The notes below the pieces were generated by a model. The model was not told the DNA's origin. It searched no databases and saw nothing but the letters and a program-made list of their open reading frames with translations. DNA of 64,000 nucleotides from Chitinophaga sp. LS1 (GTDB taxonomy: Bacteria > Bacteroidota > Bacteroidia > Chitinophagales > Chitinophagaceae): assembly GCF_034274695.1 (NCBI RefSeq), contig NZ_CP128362.1, forward strand, positions 1,240,001 through 1,304,000, given 5' to 3'. A program made the position numbers and the translations under genes. This document shows positions 13,201 to 21,399 of this stretch, piece by piece. How positions within the stretch are numbered: position 1 is the first letter of the stretch; each line of letters begins with the position of its first letter.

Positions 13201-14565
13201 GTCTCCATTGGCAAGGAAGTTGTTGCCATCCACCCATTTGCCATTAGAATTAGTTGCAGTCTGGTTGTATATAGAAGTACCGGCATGTCCATAGGCACCT
13301 ACGCCCACTTCAGCGCTGGCAGAATTATTTTCCGTAACTTCTTCGGTAGCATTGTCAAAAAACACGCCGGTACTATTACGATATAGGCGAAACTCACCAC
13401 TACCTGCCTGGTTGGTATAAGCAAATAGATCGGGGGTGGCAATAGGCAATGGCAGATTTTTCAGTTCAGGTATAACAGGGTTTTCTTTTTCACGCATGAA
13501 ATCCATCAACGCATTCTTCACATCTTTTCCCTTATCAGCATACAGGAAACCATAAGCAGGCATACTACGCACTTTATTGGCGATCTTTCTAACGGTCTTA
13601 TAACCAGATCCTCCAATACCACCAAATGCACCTTGTCCTGCAGGGCCTGCATCCAGGCTAAATGTAAAACCGCTGGAGGTAAAAGGAACATTCGTCTTTG
13701 GATAAAATGCAGGCGTATTAAAACTGATAGAAGAACCGATCCCGTTAATACTGCTACTACCACCATCCGACTTTTTAATGGACTTAATTGTACCATCCTC
13801 ATTTTTAATTTCCTCTATTTTAGTACCCTTCACAGAAAAAGAAGTACCTAATGTCAGATCCTTCAATCCTTCGCGGGTATTGTAGCCGATACCTACAGAT
13901 GCTTTAATGCTGGTAGAATTATAGTCATTAATTTGTTTTGTAAAAGACAAAGAGATACTAGGCGTTACCGTTACCCCACTCTGTGTACTGGATGTAATCC
14001 CCACATTTAAACCAGGTGTAATAGCCCCCCCCGTGAATTTAGATAATGACAAACCTGCATTGACACCCACTGATGCACCAACACCTGTATAGTTATCATT
14101 AAACACACCTACTGACAGGGAGCCACTCACCATACCACCAAACACTTCACCTCTTACACTGGCCATACCGCCATACACGATTTTCTCTTTCATATCATCA
14201 TGTGTCACCACCTGGTCTCCATAGCTATCATCTGCCACACCTCTCAGCTGACGATTGATGGCACCTACATTCAAACTCCAGCCAAGCCCCACCCAGCTGG
14301 CTTCATCATCCATACCGGTACCTGATCTGTAACTCAGGTTGAGTGGGTAACCACCCACACTGCCCAGTGGAACATTGTATTTAAAATCCCCGGTAAACAC
14401 GTCTACCAGGTCATTGGTATTTGCCGGCGTAAAGCCTCTTGCTTCTGGTTGTACAGGTCCGGAAGTAAGCGCATAAGTAGTTGCGGGTATTAATCCCTGC
14501 GTTGTTAGCAACGCAAGGAAAAAACAGGCAATCCGCTTACGGGCACGAATACTACTGATTATCAT
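7204..14565 (-). CDS. Giant secreted protein: SpvB/RHS-like N-terminus, two PA14-like domains, lectin-like C-terminus
   Basis: 2453 residues with a signal peptide (IACFFLALLTTQGLIPATTYA). Residues about 60-105 carry the motif found at the start of Bacteroidota SpvB/RHS-type proteins (GDFKYNVPLG, then WVGLGWSLNVGAINR). Two PA14-like domains lie near residues 1690-1775 and 1945-2030; each has a GYGxD motif, a YIDG/YIDD strand and a closing LxAGxHxIR strand. Cysteine-rich motifs (CPTGYNEGPNGDC and CPDGFTP) sit just before them. A carbohydrate-binding-like sandwich spans about 2228-2388, followed by one YD repeat and a conserved-looking tail (ETERGIMTIKENR). It is probably a surface-exposed adhesin or toxin-complex partner of the RHS protein downstream. 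It starts 30 bases after the lipoprotein gene. Confidence 0.85.
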   Translation of the reverse strand: MIISSIRARKRIACFFLALLTTQGLIPATTYALTSGPVQPEARGFTPANTNDLVDVFTGDFKYNVPLGSVGGYPLNLSYRSGTGMDDEASWVGLGWSLNVGAINRQLRGVADDSYGDQVVTHDDMKEKIVYGGMASVRGEVFGGMVSGSLSVGVFNDNYTGVGASVGVNAGLSLSKFTGGAITPGLNVGITSSTQSGVTVTPSISLSFTKQINDYNSTSIKASVGIGYNTREGLKDLTLGTSFSVKGTKIEEIKNEDGTIKSIKKSDGGSSSINGIGSSISFNTPAFYPKTNVPFTSSGFTFSLDAGPAGQGAFGGIGGSGYKTVRKIANKVRSMPAYGFLYADKGKDVKNALMDFMREKENPVIPELKNLPLPIATPDLFAYTNQAGSGEFRLYRNSTGVFFDNATEEVTENNSASAEVGVGAYGHAGTSIYNQTATNSNGKWVDGNNFLANGDFAATNGKSEESAYFKQVGEKESADPTFYNRVLGDDAVNVPLSGKKATGVLRNADKSKSISGTPLRKDGRQVRHTAIMALTADEARTAGFDKEILSFPLPVNTDQAAFSPDAYSKLSPTSDARQGDFRKAKHISEFTVMGDDGKRMIYGIPVYNKKQVEYTFATTNTPDPTTNLVTIPSTAGFGHADSKKTDNYYHREEQPAYATSWLLTQILSPDYVDLTGDGITEDDRGTAVKFNYTRTATNYSWRTPVAPNKANFHRGLNADPDDNKASFVYGEKELWYITSIESKDEVAYFITSDREDAKAVDSLGNKMSAASGQKRLDTIKIFSRGDLKTPKKTIVFNYNNSTILCHNTPNSDSRANGKLTLYSVHFNYRSSTGGTYHPYWFNYGNNPDYAFLSTDRWGMYKGSSDNENSGFGEMDNMEFPYTKSDYDSRWENADTYQLTTIELPSGGTINVGYESDDYAYVQDQRAMQMARVTKLITNGGETNSFKDAKGIEIEVPASDEGSTIQNTADFKKKYLNGSDYLYAKFYVNMTDDPTITTDDHFDFVSAYGKVKTATKDGRKISVVFEDDEDGGVSVNPFISAAWQRMRLEYQRYAYPGYNNRINDDKPVKAVISALLNALKTMGELTTNFNKRAYKKGFANTVKLNKCMARLVRRDGHKLGGGIRVSYLSLSDGWSRMDGEQSDYYYQQGYEYTITENGETISSGVATFEPSLGGDENAMHLPVNYTQDVKWGLSNYFYLEQPMGESLFPAPSVGYRKVTVYNYDKDYNLSLKAGYTSKEFYTSKEYPVVVKQTPLESYLHNPVGWSNFFGGSTTYELAMSQGYALILNDMHGKPKLDQEFNQSGDEVSAVEYFYNSTEEGGTYRISNTVDVVDNNGQITKNQVIGREVDVFADMRSSELYNTGRSINIGFDVLAIGPWPIPVPHFPWNSNTDYRSFNSASVVKTIQYYGTVSKIEKRINGSSISTQTLLYDKYTGEPVLTQTQNEFNDPVYNLSIPAYWMYSRMGMAYKNMGMLLSGFSTDGNAVVSGTYSPYLTAGDELVDVGNGYQLWVVNSPTSTGGTSALRVIDGVGRVVKGYAGNVKVVRSGYRNVLNNEATVITCLKNPVEGTKLVALNNEDLTRLKVINASAVLYEEAWGQEADCNIKSCPTGYNEGPNGDCVIKANYTTAPKLFQLVHGDVSSLYGKRGAFFFDKDTREQIATSTGAYWMGGNNCVGCDRLSKTGIWLKTLDIGRWFGVATCITVPTEGDYFFGYGSDDLMRLYIDGAKVDSFRGASESFHEAWRIYPYHLTAGKHTIRFDAASSKGDQSVALDIYNNMDLATLKEGDPGKISTLFTSSDLLDRTDVLIFYTDGYGNNLGQNYGCTSGQALNLCDGMVTCGLARPKGSCPDGFTPSADGQACNPSSSTINTSAGLNIANGSKWSEYSQEGAIIYDELGIPVTTIKSNYWGTDTCATSQSRVSVSSSASYCGRLNTVGFWLNSDYGNQWIGVKACLKVPETRTYYLGYGVDNSAKIYIDDVLYISDMGAVEEAYHQWKVYPIYLAAGQHVIRIEAQNELDARAVGVEVYNNTIEQLVNTSITPTTIFTTADFQDGKTYFTYVKDVVGNEVVESKFNCTVGQVDVCAEPLGCPAIPNGVVLNPYVNGYLGNWLPSQQKVWMANRSGQTLVTDNTVNPEIRNNGYLPGFYPFWWYDASWNTSTSTNWVTATTSTLYDRQSQEVESKNALNIYSAARFGFKETKPLAVGGNMKQREMYTDAFEDYGFNALNITNAICKPDNFNIYNVYGSSNLDETIAHTGNYSLKLPAAGINLSSYVYSYEHTPGIYLANNQFGEYYRQPASWLGLRGFCPFPGRDYVFSVWVYDNAGPASTPGLTVKVNDGAHTVTLKKKAAVEGWKLMEGTISKDWIGTTEMGSFSLSITGAGLRIDDIRIFPFDGQMKSYVYSDKTQWLMAELDENNYATFYEYDEEGALIRTKKETERGIMTIKENRSQIRYSPF

Positions 14566-14595
14566 ATCTTCAGTCTTAAAAGTCCTTGTTAGTAA

Positions 14596-15027
14596 TTATT
14601 GCTGCTTAAATGGAAAGCTGATAATGTGACTGGTAAATAACCAATCCCTGAAAACGACACGTCTCAACGTATCAGCTGTCTCTGGCCGGTCAAAGACCAG
14701 CATATATTGTATACCATCCAGGTTACCATTCGCCATACGCACAGCATCCAGCGCAGGCAGGGTATCCTTTCCATTTACCATATAAAAAAGAGAATCGACA
14801 CCGTAGTTAAAACGACTATCCGTTCCGGATGGCAACTTTTGCCCATTGATGGCTTTTACGACAAACATGAAGTACATTGTAGAGGCATCCTCTTTCTTTT
14901 CTTTCATGCTATGCAGGTACATCCGGTAATCACTCATTTCCCTTTCTGCTATTACAGTTGATGGCTCACGCTTTTTGCATGCAGCCAATAGTAACAGCAA
15001 TGCCAGTATAGTTACTCCAGCTCTCAT
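14596..15027 (-). CDS. Small lipoprotein of the RHS operon
   Basis: 143 residues. The N-terminus MRAGVTILALLLLLAACKKRE is a clear lipoprotein signal with lipobox LAAC (Cys17), so the mature protein is predicted to be lipid-anchored. The rest is short and without a family I recognise. Its start codon overlaps the stop of the preceding 365 aa gene by 4 bases (15024-15027), which indicates translational coupling. It sits between a secreted 365 aa protein and a 2453 aa secreted giant, so it may be an envelope accessory factor for that giant. That role is inferred from context only. Confidence 0.8.
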   Translation of the reverse strand: MRAGVTILALLLLLAACKKREPSTVIAEREMSDYRMYLHSMKEKKEDASTMYFMFVVKAINGQKLPSGTDSRFNYGVDSLFYMVNGKDTLPALDAVRMANGNLDGIQYMLVFDRPETADTLRRVVFRDWLFTSHIISFPFKQQ

Positions 15028-16121
15028 TCCGCTTGTTTATAAATGAATCTTAATTGTTTACGCGTACCGTCCGGCAATTTCACATCCATGATGTAGTAAT
15101 ACCCATCTTTGAAACTGGTATTGTCTGTCAGGTCAATGGTCACCTCGTTGTATCCTTTGTCAAGTGATACAGTAGGGAGTTTCTTCACAGTCTGATCAGG
15201 CTTTGTCAAACAGCGGATGCTGTAAGTCAGGTCAGCTTTCGCATAGTTATTTTGCAAGGCAAATAATAACTGTCCTCTTGCGATATAGAAGTTACCTCTG
15301 GTCAGGTCATCAATATTTCTGAAAGCCTCTACTGGCAAGGTGGTCGTATCTTTTTCACAATCCACGGTGAAAGACCAGATCTCTGACTGAGCCAGTATCA
15401 GCTCGTTCTGATAAGCAGTTACCTGCCATGCATATTGTTTACCTTCTACCAGCTCATTGGCAATAGAAGGATATAACAACATGGGCATAGGGATATCACG
15501 TTGATTGATAATAGCGAGATTCATACGCAATGCTTCAACCGGCTGTTGTCTATCCTTTACTTCTACCAGCAACAGGCGGTATTGGGCACCATTCACTGAA
15601 GGGATCAAAGGCTGCCAGTTGAACGAAGGGCGCTTATCACAGATCTTGTCTTCATCATATGGAGATATCAACTGCATATTGGTAAAGGGCTCCAGTTCAT
15701 AATTGAAACATTGTTCGCCCAGCAATTCACTATTGTGGTTTCCCCCTTCATAGAGTTGAAAGCAGTATTCATAATCCCCTTCAGGGAAGTAACCACTCTG
15801 GCGGATGATTGTAGCGATCTTATTATTGCCAAAGCCTACAGCGGCATGATAAACGGCAGCTGGCGGTATAGTACCACTACCTGGCATGAGCTGAAACTGT
15901 GGTACATCAATGGTGACCACCGCACCAGCTTGTGCTTCTGTCACTACAATACGCAGGTTGGCAGTAGTCGTGCTACCCGTATTGCTGATACGTACTTTAT
16001 AAATATTGTCGATTGATCGACCCTGTACCTCTGGAATAAATGTGAAAGTGTATTGGGCTTTGCCCTGCAGGCATAACATACCAAACAGCGCAGTCATTAA
16101 AAGTCTAAGTCCATTCTTCAT
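15024..16121 (-). CDS. Secreted hypothetical protein of the RHS operon, Ig/FN3-like
   Basis: 365 residues. The signal peptide MKNGLRLLMTALFGMLCLQGKAQ ends at an AQ cleavage site typical of the phylum. The body is beta-rich and resembles Ig or fibronectin-type modules. It includes the segment YAWQVTAYQ...SEIWSFTVDCE, a pattern seen where extracellular domains extract attribute strings (KRPSFNWQPLIPS). No catalytic motif is visible. It begins 7 bases after the barrel-like gene and overlaps the lipoprotein gene by 4 bases. A periplasmic or surface role connecting the barrel to the giant proteins is plausible but unproven. Confidence 0.8.
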   Translation of the reverse strand: MKNGLRLLMTALFGMLCLQGKAQYTFTFIPEVQGRSIDNIYKVRISNTGSTTTANLRIVVTEAQAGAVVTIDVPQFQLMPGSGTIPPAAVYHAAVGFGNNKIATIIRQSGYFPEGDYEYCFQLYEGGNHNSELLGEQCFNYELEPFTNMQLISPYDEDKICDKRPSFNWQPLIPSVNGAQYRLLLVEVKDRQQPVEALRMNLAIINQRDIPMPMLLYPSIANELVEGKQYAWQVTAYQNELILAQSEIWSFTVDCEKDTTTLPVEAFRNIDDLTRGNFYIARGQLLFALQNNYAKADLTYSIRCLTKPDQTVKKLPTVSLDKGYNEVTIDLTDNTSFKDGYYYIMDVKLPDGTRKQLRFIYKQAE

Positions 16122-16128
16122 ATTGCTG

Positions 16129-18567
16129 TTATTTTATCAGGTATTGTACTGCCATAGCAGTATTGAATTTTCCGTAGTAATAGTTGGCGGAGGAGTTGAA
16201 CAGGTTTTTTCTTACATCGGCAGATAGACTTACATTCCAGCGCTTATACAATTGAGTCGCCGCCTGCTGACGAACACCAATCTGTTCAACCACATCAACA
16301 CTGTTCATATAGATCAGCGAGCTGCTGCAAGTTGTTTTTTTACCAAGGGTATATTGATAACCACCTTCTGTATTCAGGATATTATTGTACACAGCTGCGT
16401 TATTGACATCACGGCTATAGCTTAAGTTGACGATCACCATACCAGGACCGGCTACGACTGTCTGGGCAGAACCTATGTTCAGGAACAATGTTTTCACAGG
16501 CAGGTAATTCAACTGCTGAATACCCAGCGTGGAACTATTGCTGAATACATGACCATCGATCTTGCCATTTACCTGGGAAGTGAAGGTGATCTTGCGGTTC
16601 ATATAAGCAGTGGTCTTATCTTCACGAAGAGAACTTTGTAAGAGATTCATCCCAACAGTTACTTTCTTTGTAAAGCGGTAGCGGCCGTCCACCGCATAGG
16701 TCATACTGGTTCGTTTCGTACTGGTGGTAGCAGAAGTCGCAAGGTCACGAATGTCAGTACGTACACTTACGGTCGCTTTATTTTTCTTCCAGGCTCGTTT
16801 TACATAAAAGCCATATTGCATGGTACCTCTGCTGGCGAAAGGAGCGCCGGGATTTACATATCCCAGACCGGAGTAGTTAACATATACCTTATGGGTCATG
16901 CCCCATTCCTTCACACTACCATTCAAAGTAAGACCTACAGATGCAGTTGCCCATAGATCGTCCAGCAGGGCACCGGCAGCAGATTTGGAAACACCTGCAG
17001 CATCAGAGGAATTACCATAGGTACTGCTGGATTTAGAGAGCGTCACATCAAGCGTCCCCAAAGAACCCAGGCTTACTTTCTCCCCGACAGATCCCACAAA
17101 TACATTCCTGCTGATGGCGGAAGTATTGAAACCACTATTCGTTTGAGCTTTTGAGTTAGCATTCAAGGCAGAGAAAGAAGTACCACCTTTACTAAGTGAT
17201 ACACCTTGCATACTGTAAGAAGTCTTACCAGTAGCAGATTGCATCCCAACATCCTGTATACCCAGTTCGCTGCTGTTACCTGCGAGGAGACTGATGGCTT
17301 TATTATCTTTGAGGAAAGACCCTGCCACACCAGACATAAACAAGCTATTTGAATCACCCACACTACCCGCTTTCAGGGATTGCATGTTCGCCATCATCTT
17401 TTGCAAAAAGCTCATCTGCAAAAGTTTTCCGCCCATTTTAGCCGTGTTCTCATCTTGCTGCATCCAGTTTTCGATGTTCCCACTTACCTGCTTCTGGTTG
17501 CCCAGCAACTGGTTCATTTCTTTCACATCACCTATCTGGCTTTTCAATGCCAGCACTTTACGGTAATATTCAGACTGTTGATATCGTTTGTATAAAACCT
17601 GGTCATTACTATCTTTTGAAGCAGCTAATAGTTTGGCAGAATCGGCAGAAAAACTGATAGGCGAGGAGGAGCCCATGATAGACTGGCGTAGCTGTGCGGT
17701 ATCATAATACATGAGCTGATCACCATTGATCTTATTTTTCATGCCTTCCTGTTCGAGCGCTTTTAGGGAGGAAGTTGCATAAGATTGCATGCTACTTTTG
17801 ATATCCAGGTCTTCCAGGAAGTATTTCTTTAAATCATAGTTCTTCGTCAGCTGGCTGTTCACATCACTCAAATAAGCTTCCCTGTCAAAAGAGAACTGTA
17901 CGAAATGAGCATCATTGAGTGAAGGGCCGGCATAATTATAACCGGATAAAGTGGAGTAATTAATTTGAATGGGGATACCACCTAGTTTTACAACATCCTG
18001 TACCACACCTTCATTCCACCAGCCGGACATCATAGCGGTAGTATCCATATAAGTAGTGGTCCAGGAGACACCTTTTAGTTGGTTCTGAGGTTTGCCTGGT
18101 AAGCTAAACTTACCACTGACGGGGTTGTTGTTCCTTAACGCATAAAAACCGCGCAACTTATTATCGATATAAGAAGCCGTTTTGGAGCTATCCTTCATAT
18201 CATTGAACATGGTTTTCATACGTGCCATACCGATTGTACTCTTACCAGATTCAAGGTATTGGGTAAAAGCTCCTTTGGCAGAAGAGTTCATGCCACTTAA
18301 GCCTAATTTGCTGAAAGGAATACTATCAGGAGTAGGTGCACTTGCATGTATACTATCTGGTCCTGCCCGCTGATTTACAGCCGTAATAACGGCCTGTTTC
18401 AAAGCTGGCTGACTTAACAACGCACGATCTCCCAGGTCGGAAGGAATGGTGTCAGGGCTAACGGGTAAAAGGGATAGGTACGGCTCACCGGCAAATGCAC
18501 GGTGCCCAAGCATTACCAATAGTAGGCAACAGACTACCGGTAATGCCTTTTTCAGCATTTTACACAT
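16129..18567 (-). CDS. Outer-membrane beta-barrel-like protein, first gene of the RHS operon
   Basis: 812 residues. The signal peptide MLKKALPVVCCLLLVMLGHRAFA starts at Met4, so the alternative start at 18558 is equally possible. Residues about 50-420 are helical and charged. The C-terminal half is a series of short amphipathic beta strands with small turns (for example YGFYVKRAWKKNKATVSVRT and RYRFTKKVTVGMNLLQ) and ends in a strand-like MAVQYLIK, which is consistent with a transmembrane barrel. As first gene of an operon encoding two giant secreted proteins it is a candidate outer-membrane partner or anchor for them. No match to a named secretion family (TonB receptor, SprA, PorP) was recognised. 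Confidence 0.75.
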   Translation of the reverse strand: MCKMLKKALPVVCCLLLVMLGHRAFAGEPYLSLLPVSPDTIPSDLGDRALLSQPALKQAVITAVNQRAGPDSIHASAPTPDSIPFSKLGLSGMNSSAKGAFTQYLESGKSTIGMARMKTMFNDMKDSSKTASYIDNKLRGFYALRNNNPVSGKFSLPGKPQNQLKGVSWTTTYMDTTAMMSGWWNEGVVQDVVKLGGIPIQINYSTLSGYNYAGPSLNDAHFVQFSFDREAYLSDVNSQLTKNYDLKKYFLEDLDIKSSMQSYATSSLKALEQEGMKNKINGDQLMYYDTAQLRQSIMGSSSPISFSADSAKLLAASKDSNDQVLYKRYQQSEYYRKVLALKSQIGDVKEMNQLLGNQKQVSGNIENWMQQDENTAKMGGKLLQMSFLQKMMANMQSLKAGSVGDSNSLFMSGVAGSFLKDNKAISLLAGNSSELGIQDVGMQSATGKTSYSMQGVSLSKGGTSFSALNANSKAQTNSGFNTSAISRNVFVGSVGEKVSLGSLGTLDVTLSKSSSTYGNSSDAAGVSKSAAGALLDDLWATASVGLTLNGSVKEWGMTHKVYVNYSGLGYVNPGAPFASRGTMQYGFYVKRAWKKNKATVSVRTDIRDLATSATTSTKRTSMTYAVDGRYRFTKKVTVGMNLLQSSLREDKTTAYMNRKITFTSQVNGKIDGHVFSNSSTLGIQQLNYLPVKTLFLNIGSAQTVVAGPGMVIVNLSYSRDVNNAAVYNNILNTEGGYQYTLGKKTTCSSSLIYMNSVDVVEQIGVRQQAATQLYKRWNVSLSADVRKNLFNSSANYYYGKFNTAMAVQYLIK

Positions 18568-19247
18568 GATTTAAAGGTTCAAACAGTAATGGAAATCATT
18601 CACGTCCCCCAAGGCATTTGAATAATAATTAAATACTGCAGTTAAATAATGGTACAAACAAAATAGCATACGTCATTACAGAATATCAAAAGATCAGGGA
18701 TATCGTACAGAATCTTTGATATTTTAATCGGGCTATCTTTTCGTAGGTATTACTCTTAATAATTAATGCAAATAAAAAACAAATATCAATAGGATTATAA
18801 TTTTATACTCAATTTTTATAATGACTAATATCACCTTTCATGGCCAATTTTGGCGGCTTATACTGCTAAAATGGTGAACACCATTAACTTTTATAGCCGA
18901 AACCCTTAAACACGCCTTTCACCGACCTGATTTTGTCTTTGATTTTTTATCAGAATTTTTAAATTTCCCGACTCTCATGTCTTTAATTGTTTACAAATAT
19001 TTATGTAAGCATCACTATTAAGGATAAACATTAAGTAAAAGCCGAGAGTTTTTTTCATCGGTTAATGCACAATAATAGTTTTTGCGCGGTGAACTAGGAT
19101 AGTTAGTAACGAACCTGGTTTCCCCTACAGGCATTCTGCGTAGCGGCATACCCATCCAATTTTATTTAAAAAAACGCCCGGAAAATCATTTTTCTTTACC
19201 GTTTATTGTCATATCATTGTCCCTATATTTTTAATTATCCCATACAC
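18568..19247. other. Long intergenic region between divergent genes
   Basis: 680 A+T-rich bases separate the minus-strand RHS operon from the plus-strand secreted protein. I see no open frame with coding character and no RNA gene. It should contain promoters for both directions; only a weak candidate on the minus strand is noted separately. Confidence 0.5.
18659..18691 (-). promoter_or_regulatory. Candidate promoter of the RHS operon
   Basis: On the minus strand a TTTG is followed after 21 bases by TATTTTG. This approximates the Bacteroidota pattern of TTG near -33 and TAnnTTTG near -7, but the -7 box is one base short of consensus. It lies about 90 bases upstream of the 18567 start. The match is weak and given with low confidence. 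Confidence 0.25.
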
Positions 19248-21068
19248 ATGAAATTTATTTATCTCTACTTGTTAACACTTTCGATCAGCATTCCCAGTTT
19301 AGCCCAGCAAAAATCTTCCGTAAATTGGGGGGAGGACATCAAACTTAAAAAAGGCTCAACAGACCTTAAAGTAGTTTGCACAGACAATACAGGCATCTAC
19401 CTGGAAGAAGCCCACATAAAAATGAAATCTTATTTTGTGGTTGGCGCTACCTTCAGAGGATCGGGAACGCTTATAAAAATGAACGCCAACCTTTCAGAAA
19501 TTTACCGTCGCAACTATAATAAAGATCTGCGTGGTAAAGAATTTGAACAATTTTTCCCCTTAGGCAATGACTTGTTCATTTTTGCATCCTCCTATAGCCG
19601 GGGAGACAGAATGCTTGAATTATTCGCAGCAAAAGTGAATAAAGCATCCGGCGATCTGACTGTAAGATGGCAACGGGTGGCATCCTTCCAGCAGGAATCA
19701 AAGAAGGATAAGATTGAGTTCAAACTGACCTACAATGCTGACAGCTCAAAGATGGTGCTGGTGAGCAGTATACAGGGAAAAGAAATGAACGAGTACAAGG
19801 TGCAGGAGTTTGACAGTAAACTGAAGGGTGCTAAACCTGTGGTGATCTCAAATGAATTTGAAGCAAAAAAATACCAGCTGGAAGATGTGATATATACTAT
19901 CAACCGAAAGATAATCCTGGTCGGTCGTACTTATGAATATGAAGAAGGTAAAAAGAAAAAGGAAAAGTTCCTCGACTTTAACCATTACAATATTCGCGTG
20001 TATAATGAAGCCGGCAAACAGGAATCAGAAATTAATACAACCGTTAATGGTAAATGGCTGAGCAGTACCAAATTGCTGCAGGAAAAGAACCAGGACCTGA
20101 TACTGGCTGCATTCTATAGCAATGAAAAGAAAAGCCGGAGAGTAAATGGGCTGCTGGTGCAAAGGATCGATGTCAATACAGGGAAAGTGATTTCCACAAT
20201 CGATAAAGCCATTAATGATGCAATGCTGTCTAATGGTGATAATGTAGAAGATGATGATAAGGAAGATGGTAAGGAAACTAAAGACAATAAGAAAGACAAA
20301 GAACGCAAAGACGCCAAAGAAGATAAAGACGCTAAAAACAGTAAAGACAGTAAAACAGCTAAAGCAGGGAAAGAAAACACAAAAGATGGTAAGCAGGATA
20401 CCAAGGAAGAAGGAGAAGGTTTCTCCCGGTACATGCAGTTCAGAAAGATCTTCTACTCCTCAGATGGTGGGTTGATGATACTGGCTGAATCTTTTGATAC
20501 CTATACTTATACTACTTCAACTTACACACCAGGTACAAATGGTGCCCCCGGACACTGGTCATACACTACCTACAGGGTATATTCAAGCGGTGACTTGCTG
20601 ATGTGTAAAGTGGCGCCCCAGGGTGAAATTGACTGGTTACAGGTATTACCTAAATCTCAGAGCGAAAGATATGCCGTTGGCACAACTTCAACCGGTGGTG
20701 GTGCAACAATTAGCGGTTTCAGTTTCTTTTCTTCTTTGAAAATGCCATTCTATTCAGGATTTGGTGTGGTCAGATCTGGTAATACCATTAACCTTGTGCT
20801 GAATGATAATCCTAAAAATGCCGGTGTAACTCAATCCGGACAGAAGGTAAAGTCTGTTACGCGGTTTGGTAAATCAGATTGTTTTATGATTTCCGTTGAT
20901 GAGCTGACAGGTAAGATGAGCCGTAAGATGATTTTCAATAACAAGGAAATACCTACTGCTATGCCAAGGAAAGGCGTCGTATTAGGAAATAACCTGTATC
21001 TGGTAGGACGTAATGATAGGATGTTTGGCAAAACGAAGATCGCTGTCGGGAAAATATCAGTGAAGTAA
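19248..21068 (+). CDS. Secreted protein of unknown function with a Lys/Asp-rich linker
   Basis: 606 residues from the ATG at 19248. A longer frame from a TTG at 19206 is unlikely because the signal peptide MKFIYLYLLTLSISIPSLAQ begins exactly at 19248. The two halves look like beta-propeller or repeat-type extracellular domains. They are separated at about residues 334-388 by a low-complexity linker made almost entirely of K, D, E, N, S and T. I do not recognise the family. A similarly sized secreted protein at 48695 has a comparable overall build, and the two may be distantly related. A strong terminator follows directly. Confidence 0.75.
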   Translation: MKFIYLYLLTLSISIPSLAQQKSSVNWGEDIKLKKGSTDLKVVCTDNTGIYLEEAHIKMKSYFVVGATFRGSGTLIKMNANLSEIYRRNYNKDLRGKEFEQFFPLGNDLFIFASSYSRGDRMLELFAAKVNKASGDLTVRWQRVASFQQESKKDKIEFKLTYNADSSKMVLVSSIQGKEMNEYKVQEFDSKLKGAKPVVISNEFEAKKYQLEDVIYTINRKIILVGRTYEYEEGKKKKEKFLDFNHYNIRVYNEAGKQESEINTTVNGKWLSSTKLLQEKNQDLILAAFYSNEKKSRRVNGLLVQRIDVNTGKVISTIDKAINDAMLSNGDNVEDDDKEDGKETKDNKKDKERKDAKEDKDAKNSKDSKTAKAGKENTKDGKQDTKEEGEGFSRYMQFRKIFYSSDGGLMILAESFDTYTYTTSTYTPGTNGAPGHWSYTTYRVYSSGDLLMCKVAPQGEIDWLQVLPKSQSERYAVGTTSTGGGATISGFSFFSSLKMPFYSGFGVVRSGNTINLVLNDNPKNAGVTQSGQKVKSVTRFGKSDCFMISVDELTGKMSRKMIFNNKEIPTAMPRKGVVLGNNLYLVGRNDRMFGKTKIAVGKISVK

Positions 21069-21076
21069 ATTTAAAG

Positions 21077-21110
21077 GCCTGGCTTTCTCATTCAGAAAGC
21101 CAGGCTTTTT
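21077..21110 (+). terminator. Rho-independent terminator
   Basis: Perfect 12-base-pair stem (GCCTGGCTTTCT with its complement) around a 5-base loop, followed by TTTTT. It starts 9 bases after the stop of the 606 aa gene. Confidence 0.9.
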
Positions 21111-21117
21111 ATCATAA

Positions 21118-21235
21118 TCTGAAGGCCTTCAGATCTTTCGACCTGAGGGCTTAAAGCTTGCGGGCAAATAGAGACGAAGTTCGAACCAGTTCGCAGATGA
21201 TTTGTCTGAAATTCAGGCATTCATTAGGCAAAGTC
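21118..21235. repeat. Dispersed hairpin-plus-tag element, copy A
   Basis: A hairpin (AAGGCCTTCAGATC...) is followed by GCGGGC and, after a short variable stretch, GTTCGAACCAGTT and GATTTGTCTGAAATTCA. The same tag recurs near 29310, 36517, 46481 and 51314, always on this strand. It marks the left border of the AbiE module. Read on the minus strand it looks like a T-loop (GGTTCGA) and acceptor followed by a terminator. Confidence 0.7.
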
Positions 21236-21399
21236 ATTCCCAAACAAAACTATTAGATGAATTGAAAAATCTCATTGGGATTGAGAACAATTAAGATTAA
21301 CCCAGTGATGATTTTATAAAGCCTCATTTCCGATTATCAGCGGAAAATTCACGATTTGAAACCAAGGGCACACTTTCTCATTGACAATCAACTTATTAG

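Noticed and set aside
7439..13851. Plus-strand open frames inside 7204-14565
   Set aside because: Antisense shadows of the 2453-codon gene, as shown by its domain structure in the other frame.
19206..19247. Extended start (TTG) for the secreted 606 aa protein
   Set aside because: The signal peptide begins at ATG 19248; the upstream 14 codons would abolish its form.
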